This document shows positions 44,453-52,855 of a DNA stretch of 62,709 nucleotides, one piece after another. The stretch is taken from contig CATJBQ010000126.1 of NCBI GenBank assembly GCA_949738465.1, positions 1 through 62,709 on the forward strand, written 5' to 3'. The stretch is from an uncultured Lachnospiraceae bacterium (GTDB taxonomy: Bacteria > Bacillota > Clostridia > Lachnospirales > Lachnospiraceae). The position numbers and the translations under genes were made by a program. Below the pieces are notes generated by a model. It did not search any database. It was given only the letters and a program-made list of their open reading frames with translations, and had not been told where the DNA came from. The number at the start of each line of letters is the position of its first letter. The first letter of the stretch is position 1.

Positions 44453-45331
44453 CTAATACCTCTTTTTCTCTTTGATCTCATTGTATAGCTGCACGTAATT
44501 CTCATAACGGCTCCCTGCAATCTCACCGCGCTCTAAGGCAGCCTTCACGCCGCAGTCCGGCTCATGGGTATGGCTGCAGCCTAAGAATCTGCACTCCGGT
44601 TCATAGGGAGTAAACTCCGCAAAATATCCGGCAAGCTCCTCCTTGCCAAGCTGCTCCACAGTAAGAGTGGAAAAACCGGGCGTATCCATAATGTAGGTTC
44701 CCCCGCCTGCGGCGATCAACTGGGAATGGCGGGTGGTGTGCTTTCCCCGCTCAATCTTTTCACTGATCCCCCCCGTCTCCATCCGGACCTCCGACTGAAG
44801 ACTGTTAATCAGGGAAGACTTTCCTCCGCGGGAGGGCCCTGCCACTGCCGTGGTACGCCCATGAAGAACCTCCGCCAGTTCGCTGTGGCCCAGGCCGGTC
44901 TTTGCGCTGGTAAAAAGCACCCTGTAGCCGCTTTTTTCATAAACAGTTCCAAGAAAAGACAGCTCCTGCTCCGATGCCAGATCACATTTATTAAAAACAA
45001 TGCTGGTCTCTACCTGCTGGTATTGCATGGTAATGAGAAAACGATCCAGCAGATTCAGATTGGGCCTTGGGCTTACGGCGGCAAAAATCACCAGTGCCTG
45101 GTCAATATTCGCCACCGCCGGCCGGATCAGGGCATTCTTCCGCGTCAGGATCTCCACCACATTGCCGGTATGCTCCCTGGGGTCGATCACATCCATGCAG
45201 ACATCGTCGCCCACCAGGGGCTTCACCTTCTCCTTGCGGAACAATCCCTTGGCCTTACACTCATAGATCTGGTTCTCCGGGGTGTGGACGTAGTAAAAGC
45301 CCGCAATCCCCTTAATAATCTTTCCCTGCAT
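44453..45331 (-). CDS. rsgA: Ribosome small-subunit-dependent GTPase RsgA
   Basis: A 292-residue circularly permuted GTPase that checks late 30S assembly. The start at MQGKIIKGIAG is backed by AGGGGAG. An OB-fold (residues 1-70) is followed by G-motifs in permuted order: FNKCDL (G4), GPSRGGKSSLIN (G1; an Arg where Gly-Val is usual), HTTRHSQLI (G2) and DTPGFSTL (G3). The C-terminal zinc site is 'CRFLGCSHTHEPDC'. It lies 10 bases after the kinase gene. Confidence 0.96.
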   Translation of the reverse strand: MQGKIIKGIAGFYYVHTPENQIYECKAKGLFRKEKVKPLVGDDVCMDVIDPREHTGNVVEILTRKNALIRPAVANIDQALVIFAAVSPRPNLNLLDRFLITMQYQQVETSIVFNKCDLASEQELSFLGTVYEKSGYRVLFTSAKTGLGHSELAEVLHGRTTAVAGPSRGGKSSLINSLQSEVRMETGGISEKIERGKHTTRHSQLIAAGGGTYIMDTPGFSTLTVEQLGKEELAGYFAEFTPYEPECRFLGCSHTHEPDCGVKAALERGEIAGSRYENYVQLYNEIKEKKRY

Positions 45332-45341
45332 GCAAGCTCCC

Positions 45342-47438
45342 CTACTGTCTGTCGAAGCTGACATTGCGTTCATCCAGCGGAAGCGTCCCTTCCATGGTGG
45401 AAGTGTTCCCCGTCTCATCCGTTGTCGTGGTGATCGTCTTCCAGGTAATCACCAGCGTACCGGTATTGCAATTGGCAATATTCGTGGCGCTGAGCGTAAC
45501 CGTAGTGCCGTTATCCGACTTATTCAGGGGAATTGTCCCGTCGCTCTCCCCCATGTAGAGAACGGCATCTACAAACTGTACCACCGTATTCTCATCCGGA
45601 GCCGCCGGATAGGGAATGGATGCATTGTAGGAATAATACACCGTCTGTTTTCCCAGGCTCACCACTATGGTAATGGGCGTTCCCCGCCGCCGGTATTCTC
45701 CGCCCGGTACACTCTGCCGGATCACATTACCCTCCGGAATCGTGTCATCGTACTCGGATTCTACCCCCTGTACCGGAAAACCGGCATCCTCCAAAATACT
45801 CTTAGCCTCCGCCTCGGAACGGTTGTATACATCCGGTACCCGGATCTCCTCCACGCCACGGCTGACCACATAGGTGATGGTATCTCCCTTCTTCACCGGA
45901 GTTCCCGCCTCCGGCGTCTGGGAAATCACCTTCCCTTCCTCCACCGTATCGCTGTAGGCGTAATCTCCCTTCAAGGGCTTCAATTCCGCATCCTCGATCA
46001 TCTGCTCCGCCTGATCCTCGGTCTTACCCACAACGTCGGGCGCGGAAAACTCACCGGGGCCGCTGGAGATGGTTACCTGGATGGTGGTATGGGGATCCAC
46101 CTTATCCCCCGGCTTCACATTCTGCTCCACAATCTGTCCCTTCTCATACTCATCCGAGGAAACGCTGCCGTCCTCCCGGATGCCAAGAGCGCTAAGATCC
46201 GCTTCCTTTAAAGCCGCCCGGGCCTCCTCGACGGTCTTGCCCCGCAGATCGATCATGGTCAGCTTTTCATCCTCCTCATCGGGATCCTCAAGCTCCTCTT
46301 CGGTCTGTTTATCGTTGTCCTTGTCCGTATCCTTACCGCCGAACTTAAAGACGCCCACCCAGTTCATCACAATCACAATGATAATCACCACAATGATCAC
46401 GGCCGCCACAATTCCGAGAATGGTCACCGCCTTTTCCATCTTGGGATTCAGGAAACCCTCATCGTCCTCGTCGTCCTCATCCTCGTCATCTTCTTCCATC
46501 CTGTCCGGTTCTTCATAATCTTCCATCCGGGATTCCTTGCGGATGGCCTCCACCTCTTCCTGCTGGATCACACGGGTCTTTCCCTTCACAAAGGGCTCTA
46601 AGACCACAAAATCCTCATCGGGCGTCTCCAGCACCCGTTTCAGATCGGCAATCAGCGCCTCCATATCCTCATACCGGCGGTCCGGATTCTTCTGGGTACA
46701 TTTCTTGATCACGCCGTCTAAGCCCACCGGAAGCTGGGGCGCATACAGCCGCGGCTCCGGCAGCTCCTCCTGCAGATGCTTGATGGCCACCGCCACTGTC
46801 GTATCCCCGTCGTAGGGCACCCGGCCGGTCACCATCTCAAACATGACGATTCCCAGGGAATAAATATCGCTCTTTCCGTCCACATAGCCGTTTCTGGCCT
46901 GCTCCGGAGAGCTGTAATGGACAGAGCCCATGACATCGGTGTGAATGGTATTGTTATTCACCGCCCGGGCGATACCGAAATCCGTCACCTTCACCTTTCC
47001 GTCCGTTGAGATCAGGATGTTCTGGGGCTTGATATCACGGTGTACGATATGCTTATTGTGGGCCGCTTCGATGCCTTTTCCCACCTGGATGGCAATGCTG
47101 ACAGCTTCCTTGTAAGAGAGCACACGCTTTTTCTCAATATACCCTTTCAGGGTAATGCCCTCCACGTATTCCATCACAATATAGTGCATGCCGTACTCGC
47201 TGCCCACATCGTAAATATTGACGATATTCGGATGCTCCAGGCTGGCCGCCGCCTGGGCCTCGCTGCGGAACTTTGTTACAAAATTAACATCCTCCGCAAA
47301 TTCCTGCTTCAATACCTTAATCGCCACCCGCCGGCCCAGGATATGGTCCATCGCCAGATAAACGTCTGACATACCGCCGGTGCCGATCTTCCCTAAGACC
47401 TCATATCGATCTGCAATATACATTCCTTCTGTTAACAT
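45342..47438 (-). CDS. prkC: PASTA-domain Ser/Thr protein kinase
   Basis: A 698-residue membrane kinase. The kinase domain (1-275) has 'GKIGTGGMSDVYLAMD', 'VAIKVLKQEF', 'HRDIKPQNIL' (about 133) and 'VTDFGIARAV'. A strongly acidic Asp/Glu linker precedes one membrane segment (about 345-368). Outside are three PASTA repeats ('MIDLRGKTVEEARAALKEAD', 'APDVVGKTEDQAEQMIED', 'VPDVYNRSEAEAKSILED') and a Thr-rich C-terminal beta domain. PASTA kinases bind muropeptides and control wall synthesis and germination-type signals. It pairs with the PP2C phosphatase next to it. Confidence 0.96.
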   Translation of the reverse strand: MLTEGMYIADRYEVLGKIGTGGMSDVYLAMDHILGRRVAIKVLKQEFAEDVNFVTKFRSEAQAAASLEHPNIVNIYDVGSEYGMHYIVMEYVEGITLKGYIEKKRVLSYKEAVSIAIQVGKGIEAAHNKHIVHRDIKPQNILISTDGKVKVTDFGIARAVNNNTIHTDVMGSVHYSSPEQARNGYVDGKSDIYSLGIVMFEMVTGRVPYDGDTTVAVAIKHLQEELPEPRLYAPQLPVGLDGVIKKCTQKNPDRRYEDMEALIADLKRVLETPDEDFVVLEPFVKGKTRVIQQEEVEAIRKESRMEDYEEPDRMEEDDEDEDDEDDEGFLNPKMEKAVTILGIVAAVIIVVIIIVIVMNWVGVFKFGGKDTDKDNDKQTEEELEDPDEEDEKLTMIDLRGKTVEEARAALKEADLSALGIREDGSVSSDEYEKGQIVEQNVKPGDKVDPHTTIQVTISSGPGEFSAPDVVGKTEDQAEQMIEDAELKPLKGDYAYSDTVEEGKVISQTPEAGTPVKKGDTITYVVSRGVEEIRVPDVYNRSEAEAKSILEDAGFPVQGVESEYDDTIPEGNVIRQSVPGGEYRRRGTPITIVVSLGKQTVYYSYNASIPYPAAPDENTVVQFVDAVLYMGESDGTIPLNKSDNGTTVTLSATNIANCNTGTLVITWKTITTTTDETGNTSTMEGTLPLDERNVSFDRQ

Positions 47439-47454
47439 ATTCCTACCTCATTTA

Positions 47455-48174
47455 TCATGGTTCTATTACAATCGCTGTAATATTATCTGTTCCTCCGTTG
47501 TCATTTGCCGCCTGCACCAGCCGTTCCACCTTCTCGGCAATATCGCGCTGGGACCGTATGATGGACAAAATCTCCCCGTCTGTCAGCATATTGGACAATC
47601 CGTCGGTGCACATTAAGATCTGCCATTCCTCCGAAAGCTCCCGCTCGTAAATATCCGCCTCAATCCGGTCTGACACGCCGATGGCCCGGGTAATGATGTT
47701 CTTATCCCGGTGCACCCTGGCTTCCTCCCGGCTGATCTCTCCCCGGCGTACCATCTCCTCCACCAGGGAATGATCCCTGGACACCTGCTGGATTCCGCCG
47801 TTGACCAGATAAAGCCTGCTGTCTCCCACATTGGCGACCCACAGATTCCCATCCCGAATCGACGCCAGCACAGCCGTCGTCCCCATGCCGTAAAGGCTCG
47901 GATCCGCCTCAGCCTCCGAAAGCAGCCTGCGGTTGGCGGCTTCTATGGCTCCCCGCATGATTGCAGGCGGCTCGTTCTCCTCGCTTGCGGCGATCTCATG
48001 GATGATAACCTCCACTGCATATCTGGATGCATAATCCCCGGCGTTATGGCCGCCCATACCGTCTGCCACCACAAAAAGATTGGGCAGATTCCCGATGGGC
48101 TTCTCCGATGTAAAGACGCAATCCTGATTCATCTGTCGTGTCTTCCCTTTGTCTGTTATGGAAAATGTCTTCAA
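47455..48174 (-). CDS. prpC: PP2C-type Ser/Thr phosphatase (partner of PrkC)
   Basis: A 239-residue phosphatase from a TTG at 48174 (KTFSITDKGKTRQMNQD), with GGAGGGGG 9 bases upstream; an ATG at 48198 would overlap rlmN by 23 bases. PP2C metal motifs: 'VVADGMGGHNAGD', 'MGTTAVLASI', 'VANVGDSRLYL', 'QILMCTDGLSNML' and 'NGGTDNITAIVIE'. It removes phosphates added by the neighbouring kinase, as established for prpC/prkC pairs. Confidence 0.95.
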   Translation of the reverse strand: MKTFSITDKGKTRQMNQDCVFTSEKPIGNLPNLFVVADGMGGHNAGDYASRYAVEVIIHEIAASEENEPPAIMRGAIEAANRRLLSEAEADPSLYGMGTTAVLASIRDGNLWVANVGDSRLYLVNGGIQQVSRDHSLVEEMVRRGEISREEARVHRDKNIITRAIGVSDRIEADIYERELSEEWQILMCTDGLSNMLTDGEILSIIRSQRDIAEKVERLVQAANDNGGTDNITAIVIEP

Positions 48175-48175
48175 T

Positions 48176-49219
48176 CTACTCGCCCCCTCCCGGTGCATAT
48201 CGTCTCCTTAATTGTCCACAGGCCCCGTCAATGTCACGGCCCATTTCCCTTCTTATAGTAACATTTATTCCATATTTTTCAAGTTTATTTTTGAAATTTT
48301 GTATCCTTGCGGGATCCGGCTGCACAAAATCCCGCTCCAGAACAGGGTTTACCGGAATCAGATTCACATGGCAGTTCAGGTCCGAAATCAGTGCCGCCAG
48401 CTCCCTGGCGTCTTCTTCCCCGTCGTTGACGCCGCCAACAAGCGCATATTCAAAGGTGATCCGCCGCCCCGTTTTTTCAAAATAATACCGGCAGGCGTCC
48501 ACCACCTGATGAATCTCATATTTATTGGCCACCGGCATCAGTGCAAGACGCTTCTCCTGGCTGGAGGCGTGCAGGGAAAGGGCCAGGGTGATGGCAAGCT
48601 CCTCCTCTGCCAGAGCACGGATCTTTGGCACAAGCCCGCAGGTGGATACCGTCACGTTCCGCTGGCTGATATGAAGCCCCCTCTCATCTGTTAAAAGTTT
48701 AACAAATTTCAACAGGTTCTCATAATTGTCCAGGGGCTCTCCCATTCCCATTACCACCACATGGGAAACCCGCTCCCCGGTGTCAGCCGTAATCCGGTAG
48801 ACCTGGTCCAGCATCTCCGCCGGGGTTAAATTCCGCACCAGACCGTCTATGGTGGAGGCGCAGAACCTGCAGCCCATACGGCAGCCCACCTGGGAAGAAA
48901 TGCAGACGCTGTTTCCATGCTGGTAACGCATCCACACACTCTCCACCCGGTTCCCGTCGTCCAGTTCAAAGAGATACTTCCTGGTTCCATCCACGGCTGA
49001 AATCTGCCGTCTGACCTGGCAAAGCCCTGTCAGCTTACAGCATGATGCAAGCTTCTCCTTAAGGGCCTTTGAAATATCGGTCATCTCCTGAAAGGAGACC
49101 GCCAGCCGCTGATGCAGCCAGGAATAAATCTGGCGCGCCCGGAAGGGCTTTTCCCCCAGGGACACCAGAAATTCCTCCAGTTCCTTCTGATTCCAGGACT
49201 TAATATCTGATTTTGTCAT
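48176..49219 (-). CDS. rlmN: 23S rRNA / tRNA (adenine-C2)-methyltransferase RlmN (radical SAM)
   Basis: A 347-residue radical-SAM enzyme that methylates A2503 of 23S rRNA (and A37 of some tRNAs). The iron-sulfur motif is GCRMGCRFCAS (CxxxCxxC, about residue 112), followed by 'VVMGMGEPLDNYENLLKF'. 'VTVSTCGLVP' and 'LALSLHASSQEKR' are family blocks, and the Cys of 'QLRRRYA'-preceding 'GACGQ' is the methyl-carrying residue candidate. It starts in a 4-base ATGA overlap with rsmB. Confidence 0.96.
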   Translation of the reverse strand: MTKSDIKSWNQKELEEFLVSLGEKPFRARQIYSWLHQRLAVSFQEMTDISKALKEKLASCCKLTGLCQVRRQISAVDGTRKYLFELDDGNRVESVWMRYQHGNSVCISSQVGCRMGCRFCASTIDGLVRNLTPAEMLDQVYRITADTGERVSHVVVMGMGEPLDNYENLLKFVKLLTDERGLHISQRNVTVSTCGLVPKIRALAEEELAITLALSLHASSQEKRLALMPVANKYEIHQVVDACRYYFEKTGRRITFEYALVGGVNDGEEDARELAALISDLNCHVNLIPVNPVLERDFVQPDPARIQNFKNKLEKYGINVTIRREMGRDIDGACGQLRRRYAPGGGE

Positions 49220-50649
49220 GTTACCTCCTTCTTGTCCTGGTTTTTTGACATACAGGTACGGCCCAGGCCGCCTTCTCCTTCTCCTGCGTTCCTTCGCATC
49301 CGCGCATAGAAAAACCCGTCCTGCAGCCCCGCCACCGGCAAAAGCTGCTGCTCCTGCTCCAGGGCAAACTCCGGATGCTCCTTCAAAAATGCACGGACAT
49401 TTTCTTCATTCTCCATCCGTCCGATGGTACAGGTACTGTACAACAGCACGCCCCCCGGCTTCACATAAGCGTAGACCGTGTGCAGGATCTTTCTCTGCAG
49501 ACAGGCAAGCTCCTTCTGCTGTTCCCTGGTCATCCGGTATTTAATATCCGGCTTCCTGCCGACGACCCCCAGACCGGAGCAGGGCAGGTCCGCCAGCACC
49601 AGATCGTACATCCCCAAATCCCCAGGACGGGGCGCCAAAGCATCCTGCACCTGTACCGTCACATTGGAAAGGCCACAGCGCTCTATATTTTTCCGGATCA
49701 AATCCACCTTTTTCCCACTTAAATCCCTGGCCTCCACCTGGCCCCGCTCCCCTAAAAGCTCCGCCAGACACATGCTTTTTCCGCCGGGGGCCGCACAGAC
49801 GTCCAGCACCTTGACGGCCTGTCCTTCCCGGGCCTTCGTCGTTTCCGGGGATGCTTTTTGCTGGGAATCCGAGAATCCAAGCCCCTCCCAGGCCGCGCCC
49901 GCGGCCAGCAGGGAGCTGGTATCCTGCACATGGAACAGCCCTTCTGCAAAGGAAGGAAGCTTCCACAAAAAATCATAGTCTGACAACAGCAGGCTTTCGG
50001 GAAGCAGGGGATTTTCCTCCACCGTCACGCCCTCTTCACGAAGACGCTCTGCCAGCTCCCCCGGCCGGATTCTGGTGGTATTGGCACGGATGCAGGTGGC
50101 AGGCTCTGCCAGAAACGCTTCTAAGATTTTTACGGTCCCCTCCCTGCCATAACGTTCCAGCCATTCCTCCACAATCCATTCCGGCATGGAATAAGTCACC
50201 GACAGCCACTTTACCGGCTCCTCTTCCGGGTCCGGAAGGGAAATCGCATCCAGGCTGCGGCTGATATTACGCAATACGCCATTGACAAAGCCCTTCAGAT
50301 TGCCAAAACCTTTTTTTCCGGCCAGCTTCACCGCCTCGTTGCAGGTGGCCGCAGGCGGCACCGCATCCATATAGCGGATCTCATAAACGGCCGCCTGCAG
50401 GATACAGCGGATCACCGGCTTCATCTTCTTCACCTTCACGTTGGAAAACTGATCCAGCACATAATCGATCCAGATCCTGCGCTCTAAGGTTCCCTCGCAA
50501 AGGCGGGTCAGAAAGCTCCGCTCCTGCTTGGTCAGGTACTGGTATTTCTCCAGGGTCTGCCCCAGGGCGATGTGGCTGTACTGCCCGTCCCTGGTCACCG
50601 CCAGCAGCACCTCCAGCGCCAGCAGGCGCACATTCACAGGCTGCGTCAT
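49216..50649 (-). CDS. rsmB: 16S rRNA (cytosine-967-C5)-methyltransferase
   Basis: A 477-residue enzyme. The start MTQPVNVRLLALEV is set by GGGAGGAG. An N-terminal NusB-like RNA-binding domain (to about residue 145) precedes the SAM methyltransferase with 'KVLDVCAAPGGKSMCLAELL', 'DLPCSGLGVVGRKPDIKYR' and the catalytic 'LLYSTCTIGRMENE'. It overlaps rlmN by 4 bases. Confidence 0.95.
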   Translation of the reverse strand: MTQPVNVRLLALEVLLAVTRDGQYSHIALGQTLEKYQYLTKQERSFLTRLCEGTLERRIWIDYVLDQFSNVKVKKMKPVIRCILQAAVYEIRYMDAVPPAATCNEAVKLAGKKGFGNLKGFVNGVLRNISRSLDAISLPDPEEEPVKWLSVTYSMPEWIVEEWLERYGREGTVKILEAFLAEPATCIRANTTRIRPGELAERLREEGVTVEENPLLPESLLLSDYDFLWKLPSFAEGLFHVQDTSSLLAAGAAWEGLGFSDSQQKASPETTKAREGQAVKVLDVCAAPGGKSMCLAELLGERGQVEARDLSGKKVDLIRKNIERCGLSNVTVQVQDALAPRPGDLGMYDLVLADLPCSGLGVVGRKPDIKYRMTREQQKELACLQRKILHTVYAYVKPGGVLLYSTCTIGRMENEENVRAFLKEHPEFALEQEQQLLPVAGLQDGFFYARMRRNAGEGEGGLGRTCMSKNQDKKEVT

Positions 50650-50674
50650 CGTTTGCTCCTCCCATCTTGCGTTC

Positions 50675-51388
50675 TTAATCGTCCCTTTGCCTTCCGCCGA
50701 ACAGAAGCACCAGACGCAAAAGCTGCAGAATCGCTGCCGCCGCTCCGGCCACATAAGTCAGCGCCGCCGCCGAGAGCACCTTTCTGGTATCGCGTACCTC
50801 CTCTGTTCCCAGCACCCCGGTATCTCCCAGGATCCGCAAGGCACGGCCGGAGGCGTTAAATTCCACCGGCAGCGTCACAAGCTGGAACAGCACCGCCGCC
50901 GAAAAGCAGATGATTCCCGCCGTAATCAGGACGCTTCCCGTCCCTCTGGTAAAAAGCAGGCCGATGATGATCAGGGGCCAGGCCAGAGCAGAACCCAGAT
51001 TGGCCACCGGCACAATGGCGGTCCTTAAGGAAAGGGGCACATAGCCCGTATGATGCTGGATGGCATGACCGCATTCGTGGGCCGCCACCCCCACCGCCGC
51101 CACGGAGTCGGAACCGTACACGCTGTCCGACAGCCGCAGCACTTTGTTCCTGGGATCATAATGATCCGTCAGTTCCCCGGATACCTGCTGGATCTGCACG
51201 TCGCTAATCCCGGCGCTCCGCAAAATCCGCTCCGCCGCCTGGGCGCCGGTAAGCCCCGCCATGCTCCGCACATGGGAGTATTTCCGGAAGGTGCTCTTTA
51301 CCCGGGCCGAAGCCAGCAGGCAGATCACCGCCCCGATCAGAACCAGAAAATATGTGGGATCCCAATACCGGTAAAATCCATATGGCAT
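50675..51388 (-). CDS. Membrane zinc metallopeptidase, YugP family
   Basis: A 237-residue membrane protein with 3-4 hydrophobic segments. The zinc motif 'VGVAAHECGHAIQHHTGY' (HExxH-like HECGH, about residue 105) is preceded by 'DHYDPRNKVLRLSDSVYGSDSVAA', the family's second block. The substrate is not established. It sits inside the translation-related cluster between fmt and rsmB, a common place for it in Clostridia. Confidence 0.92.
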   Translation of the reverse strand: MPYGFYRYWDPTYFLVLIGAVICLLASARVKSTFRKYSHVRSMAGLTGAQAAERILRSAGISDVQIQQVSGELTDHYDPRNKVLRLSDSVYGSDSVAAVGVAAHECGHAIQHHTGYVPLSLRTAIVPVANLGSALAWPLIIIGLLFTRGTGSVLITAGIICFSAAVLFQLVTLPVEFNASGRALRILGDTGVLGTEEVRDTRKVLSAAALTYVAGAAAAILQLLRLVLLFGGRQRDD

Positions 51389-51409
51389 AACGCTGCCTCC
51401 TTTCTTTTT

Positions 51410-52363
51410 CTACGTCCCCAGATAGCTTCCGTCCGCCAAAGGATACCCCCGCAGGAAGGAGGGTACGTCCATCCGCTTTTTGCCCTCAAGCTGCACGGTA
51501 AGAAGCTCCAGCCAGTCCTGGCCGCACTTTACAAGCATCCTGTTTTTTCCGGACAGATGCAGGGCTCCCGGCTCCCAATCCGGCGCCGGACAGTCCGTAA
51601 GCTGCTCCTTTGGCACAACACGGCTTTCCCAGATCTTTAAGGTCTTGCCCATGCAGCGGGTATAGGCGCTGGGCCAGGGATTTAAGCCCCGCACCAGCCG
51701 CTCCAGCTCCGTGGCAGATCTGGAAAAATCCAGCTCCCCCATCTGCTTTTTGATCATGGCAGTATGGGTGGCCGCCTCATGGTCCTGGGGCGTGTAAACA
51801 GCCGTTCCCGCCTCGATCAGGGAGAGGGTGTGCACGCAAAGCTCCGCCCCGGTACGGGCCAGACGGTCAAACAGACTTCCGCCGGTCTCCCGACTGGAAA
51901 GCTCCACACAAACCTTCTCGATCATATCGCCGGTATCGATCCCCTCATCCATCCGCATGGTGGTTACGCCGCTCACCGTCTCCCCGTTTATCACCGCCCA
52001 CTGGATGGGAGCCGCTCCCCGGTACTTAGGCAGCAGGGAAGCATGGACATTGACGCAGCAATATTTGGGAAGATCCAGGATCTCCCTGGTCAGAATCTGT
52101 CCAAAGGCTACCACCACGATCACATCCGGCGCAAATTCCCGCAGATACGAAACGCATTCCGCCTCCCGCACACGGCGGGGCTGGTACACCGGCAGGCCAT
52201 GCTTAAGAGCGCACTCCTTCACCGGCGGCGGCGAGAGCTCCTTCCCCCGGCCCCTGGGCTTATCCGGCTGGGTGACCACCAGGGCAATCTCGTGGCCGGC
52301 TCCCAACAATGCTTCCAATGTCCCCACGGAAAAATCCGGGGTCCCCATAAATATAATCTTCAT
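51410..52363 (-). CDS. fmt: Methionyl-tRNA formyltransferase
   Basis: A 317-residue enzyme that formylates initiator Met-tRNA with 10-formyl-THF. The start MKIIFMGTPDF follows AAGGAA and lies 4 bases after the def stop. Signatures: 'LVVTQPDKPRGRG', 'NVHASLLPKYRGAAPIQWAVINGE' (catalytic Asn-x-His and SLLP) and 'TGVTTMRMDEGIDTGDM'; a C-terminal OB-like domain follows. Confidence 0.97.
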   Translation of the reverse strand: MKIIFMGTPDFSVGTLEALLGAGHEIALVVTQPDKPRGRGKELSPPPVKECALKHGLPVYQPRRVREAECVSYLREFAPDVIVVVAFGQILTREILDLPKYCCVNVHASLLPKYRGAAPIQWAVINGETVSGVTTMRMDEGIDTGDMIEKVCVELSSRETGGSLFDRLARTGAELCVHTLSLIEAGTAVYTPQDHEAATHTAMIKKQMGELDFSRSATELERLVRGLNPWPSAYTRCMGKTLKIWESRVVPKEQLTDCPAPDWEPGALHLSGKNRMLVKCGQDWLELLTVQLEGKKRMDVPSFLRGYPLADGSYLGT

Positions 52364-52367
52364 TTCC

Positions 52368-52838
52368 TTATTCCTCTTCAAATTCTACGTCGTGTAAGGG
52401 CCCTACCGCCTTCTCCACATACATATGTCCGTCCAGATGCTCGATCTCGTGGCACAAAGCCCGGGCCAGAAGCTCCTCCCCCTCGATCACACGCTCCTGC
52501 ATATTCTCATCGAAGGCCAGCACCTTCACATAATCGGGTCTTGGCACCTCCGCCGCCTTTCCCGGCAGGCTTAAGCAGCCTTCATCCGCCACATTCTCCC
52601 CTTCCGATTCCAGCAATCTGGGATTCACCAGGATCACGGGGCCGTCCCCGATGTCGATCACCGCAATGCGCCGCAGAATCCCCACCTGGGGGGCCGCCAG
52701 CCCTACGCCGTTGGCCTCGTACATGGTCTCTAACATATCGTCCACCAACTGCTTGTATTTCGGCGTCATCTCCTTTACCTCCCGGCAGGGCTTTGCCAGA
52801 ATCTCATCGCCCATCACCCGAATCTCTCTCAATGCCAT
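52368..52838 (-). CDS. def: Peptide deformylase
   Basis: A 156-residue metalloenzyme that removes formyl from new proteins. All three motifs are present: GVGLAAPQVG, EGCLSLP (metal Cys) and HEIEHLDG (metal His pair and catalytic Glu). It is directly upstream of fmt in transcription order, its functional partner. Confidence 0.97.
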   Translation of the reverse strand: MALREIRVMGDEILAKPCREVKEMTPKYKQLVDDMLETMYEANGVGLAAPQVGILRRIAVIDIGDGPVILVNPRLLESEGENVADEGCLSLPGKAAEVPRPDYVKVLAFDENMQERVIEGEELLARALCHEIEHLDGHMYVEKAVGPLHDVEFEEE

Positions 52839-52855
52839 GTTCCATATCCTCCTTC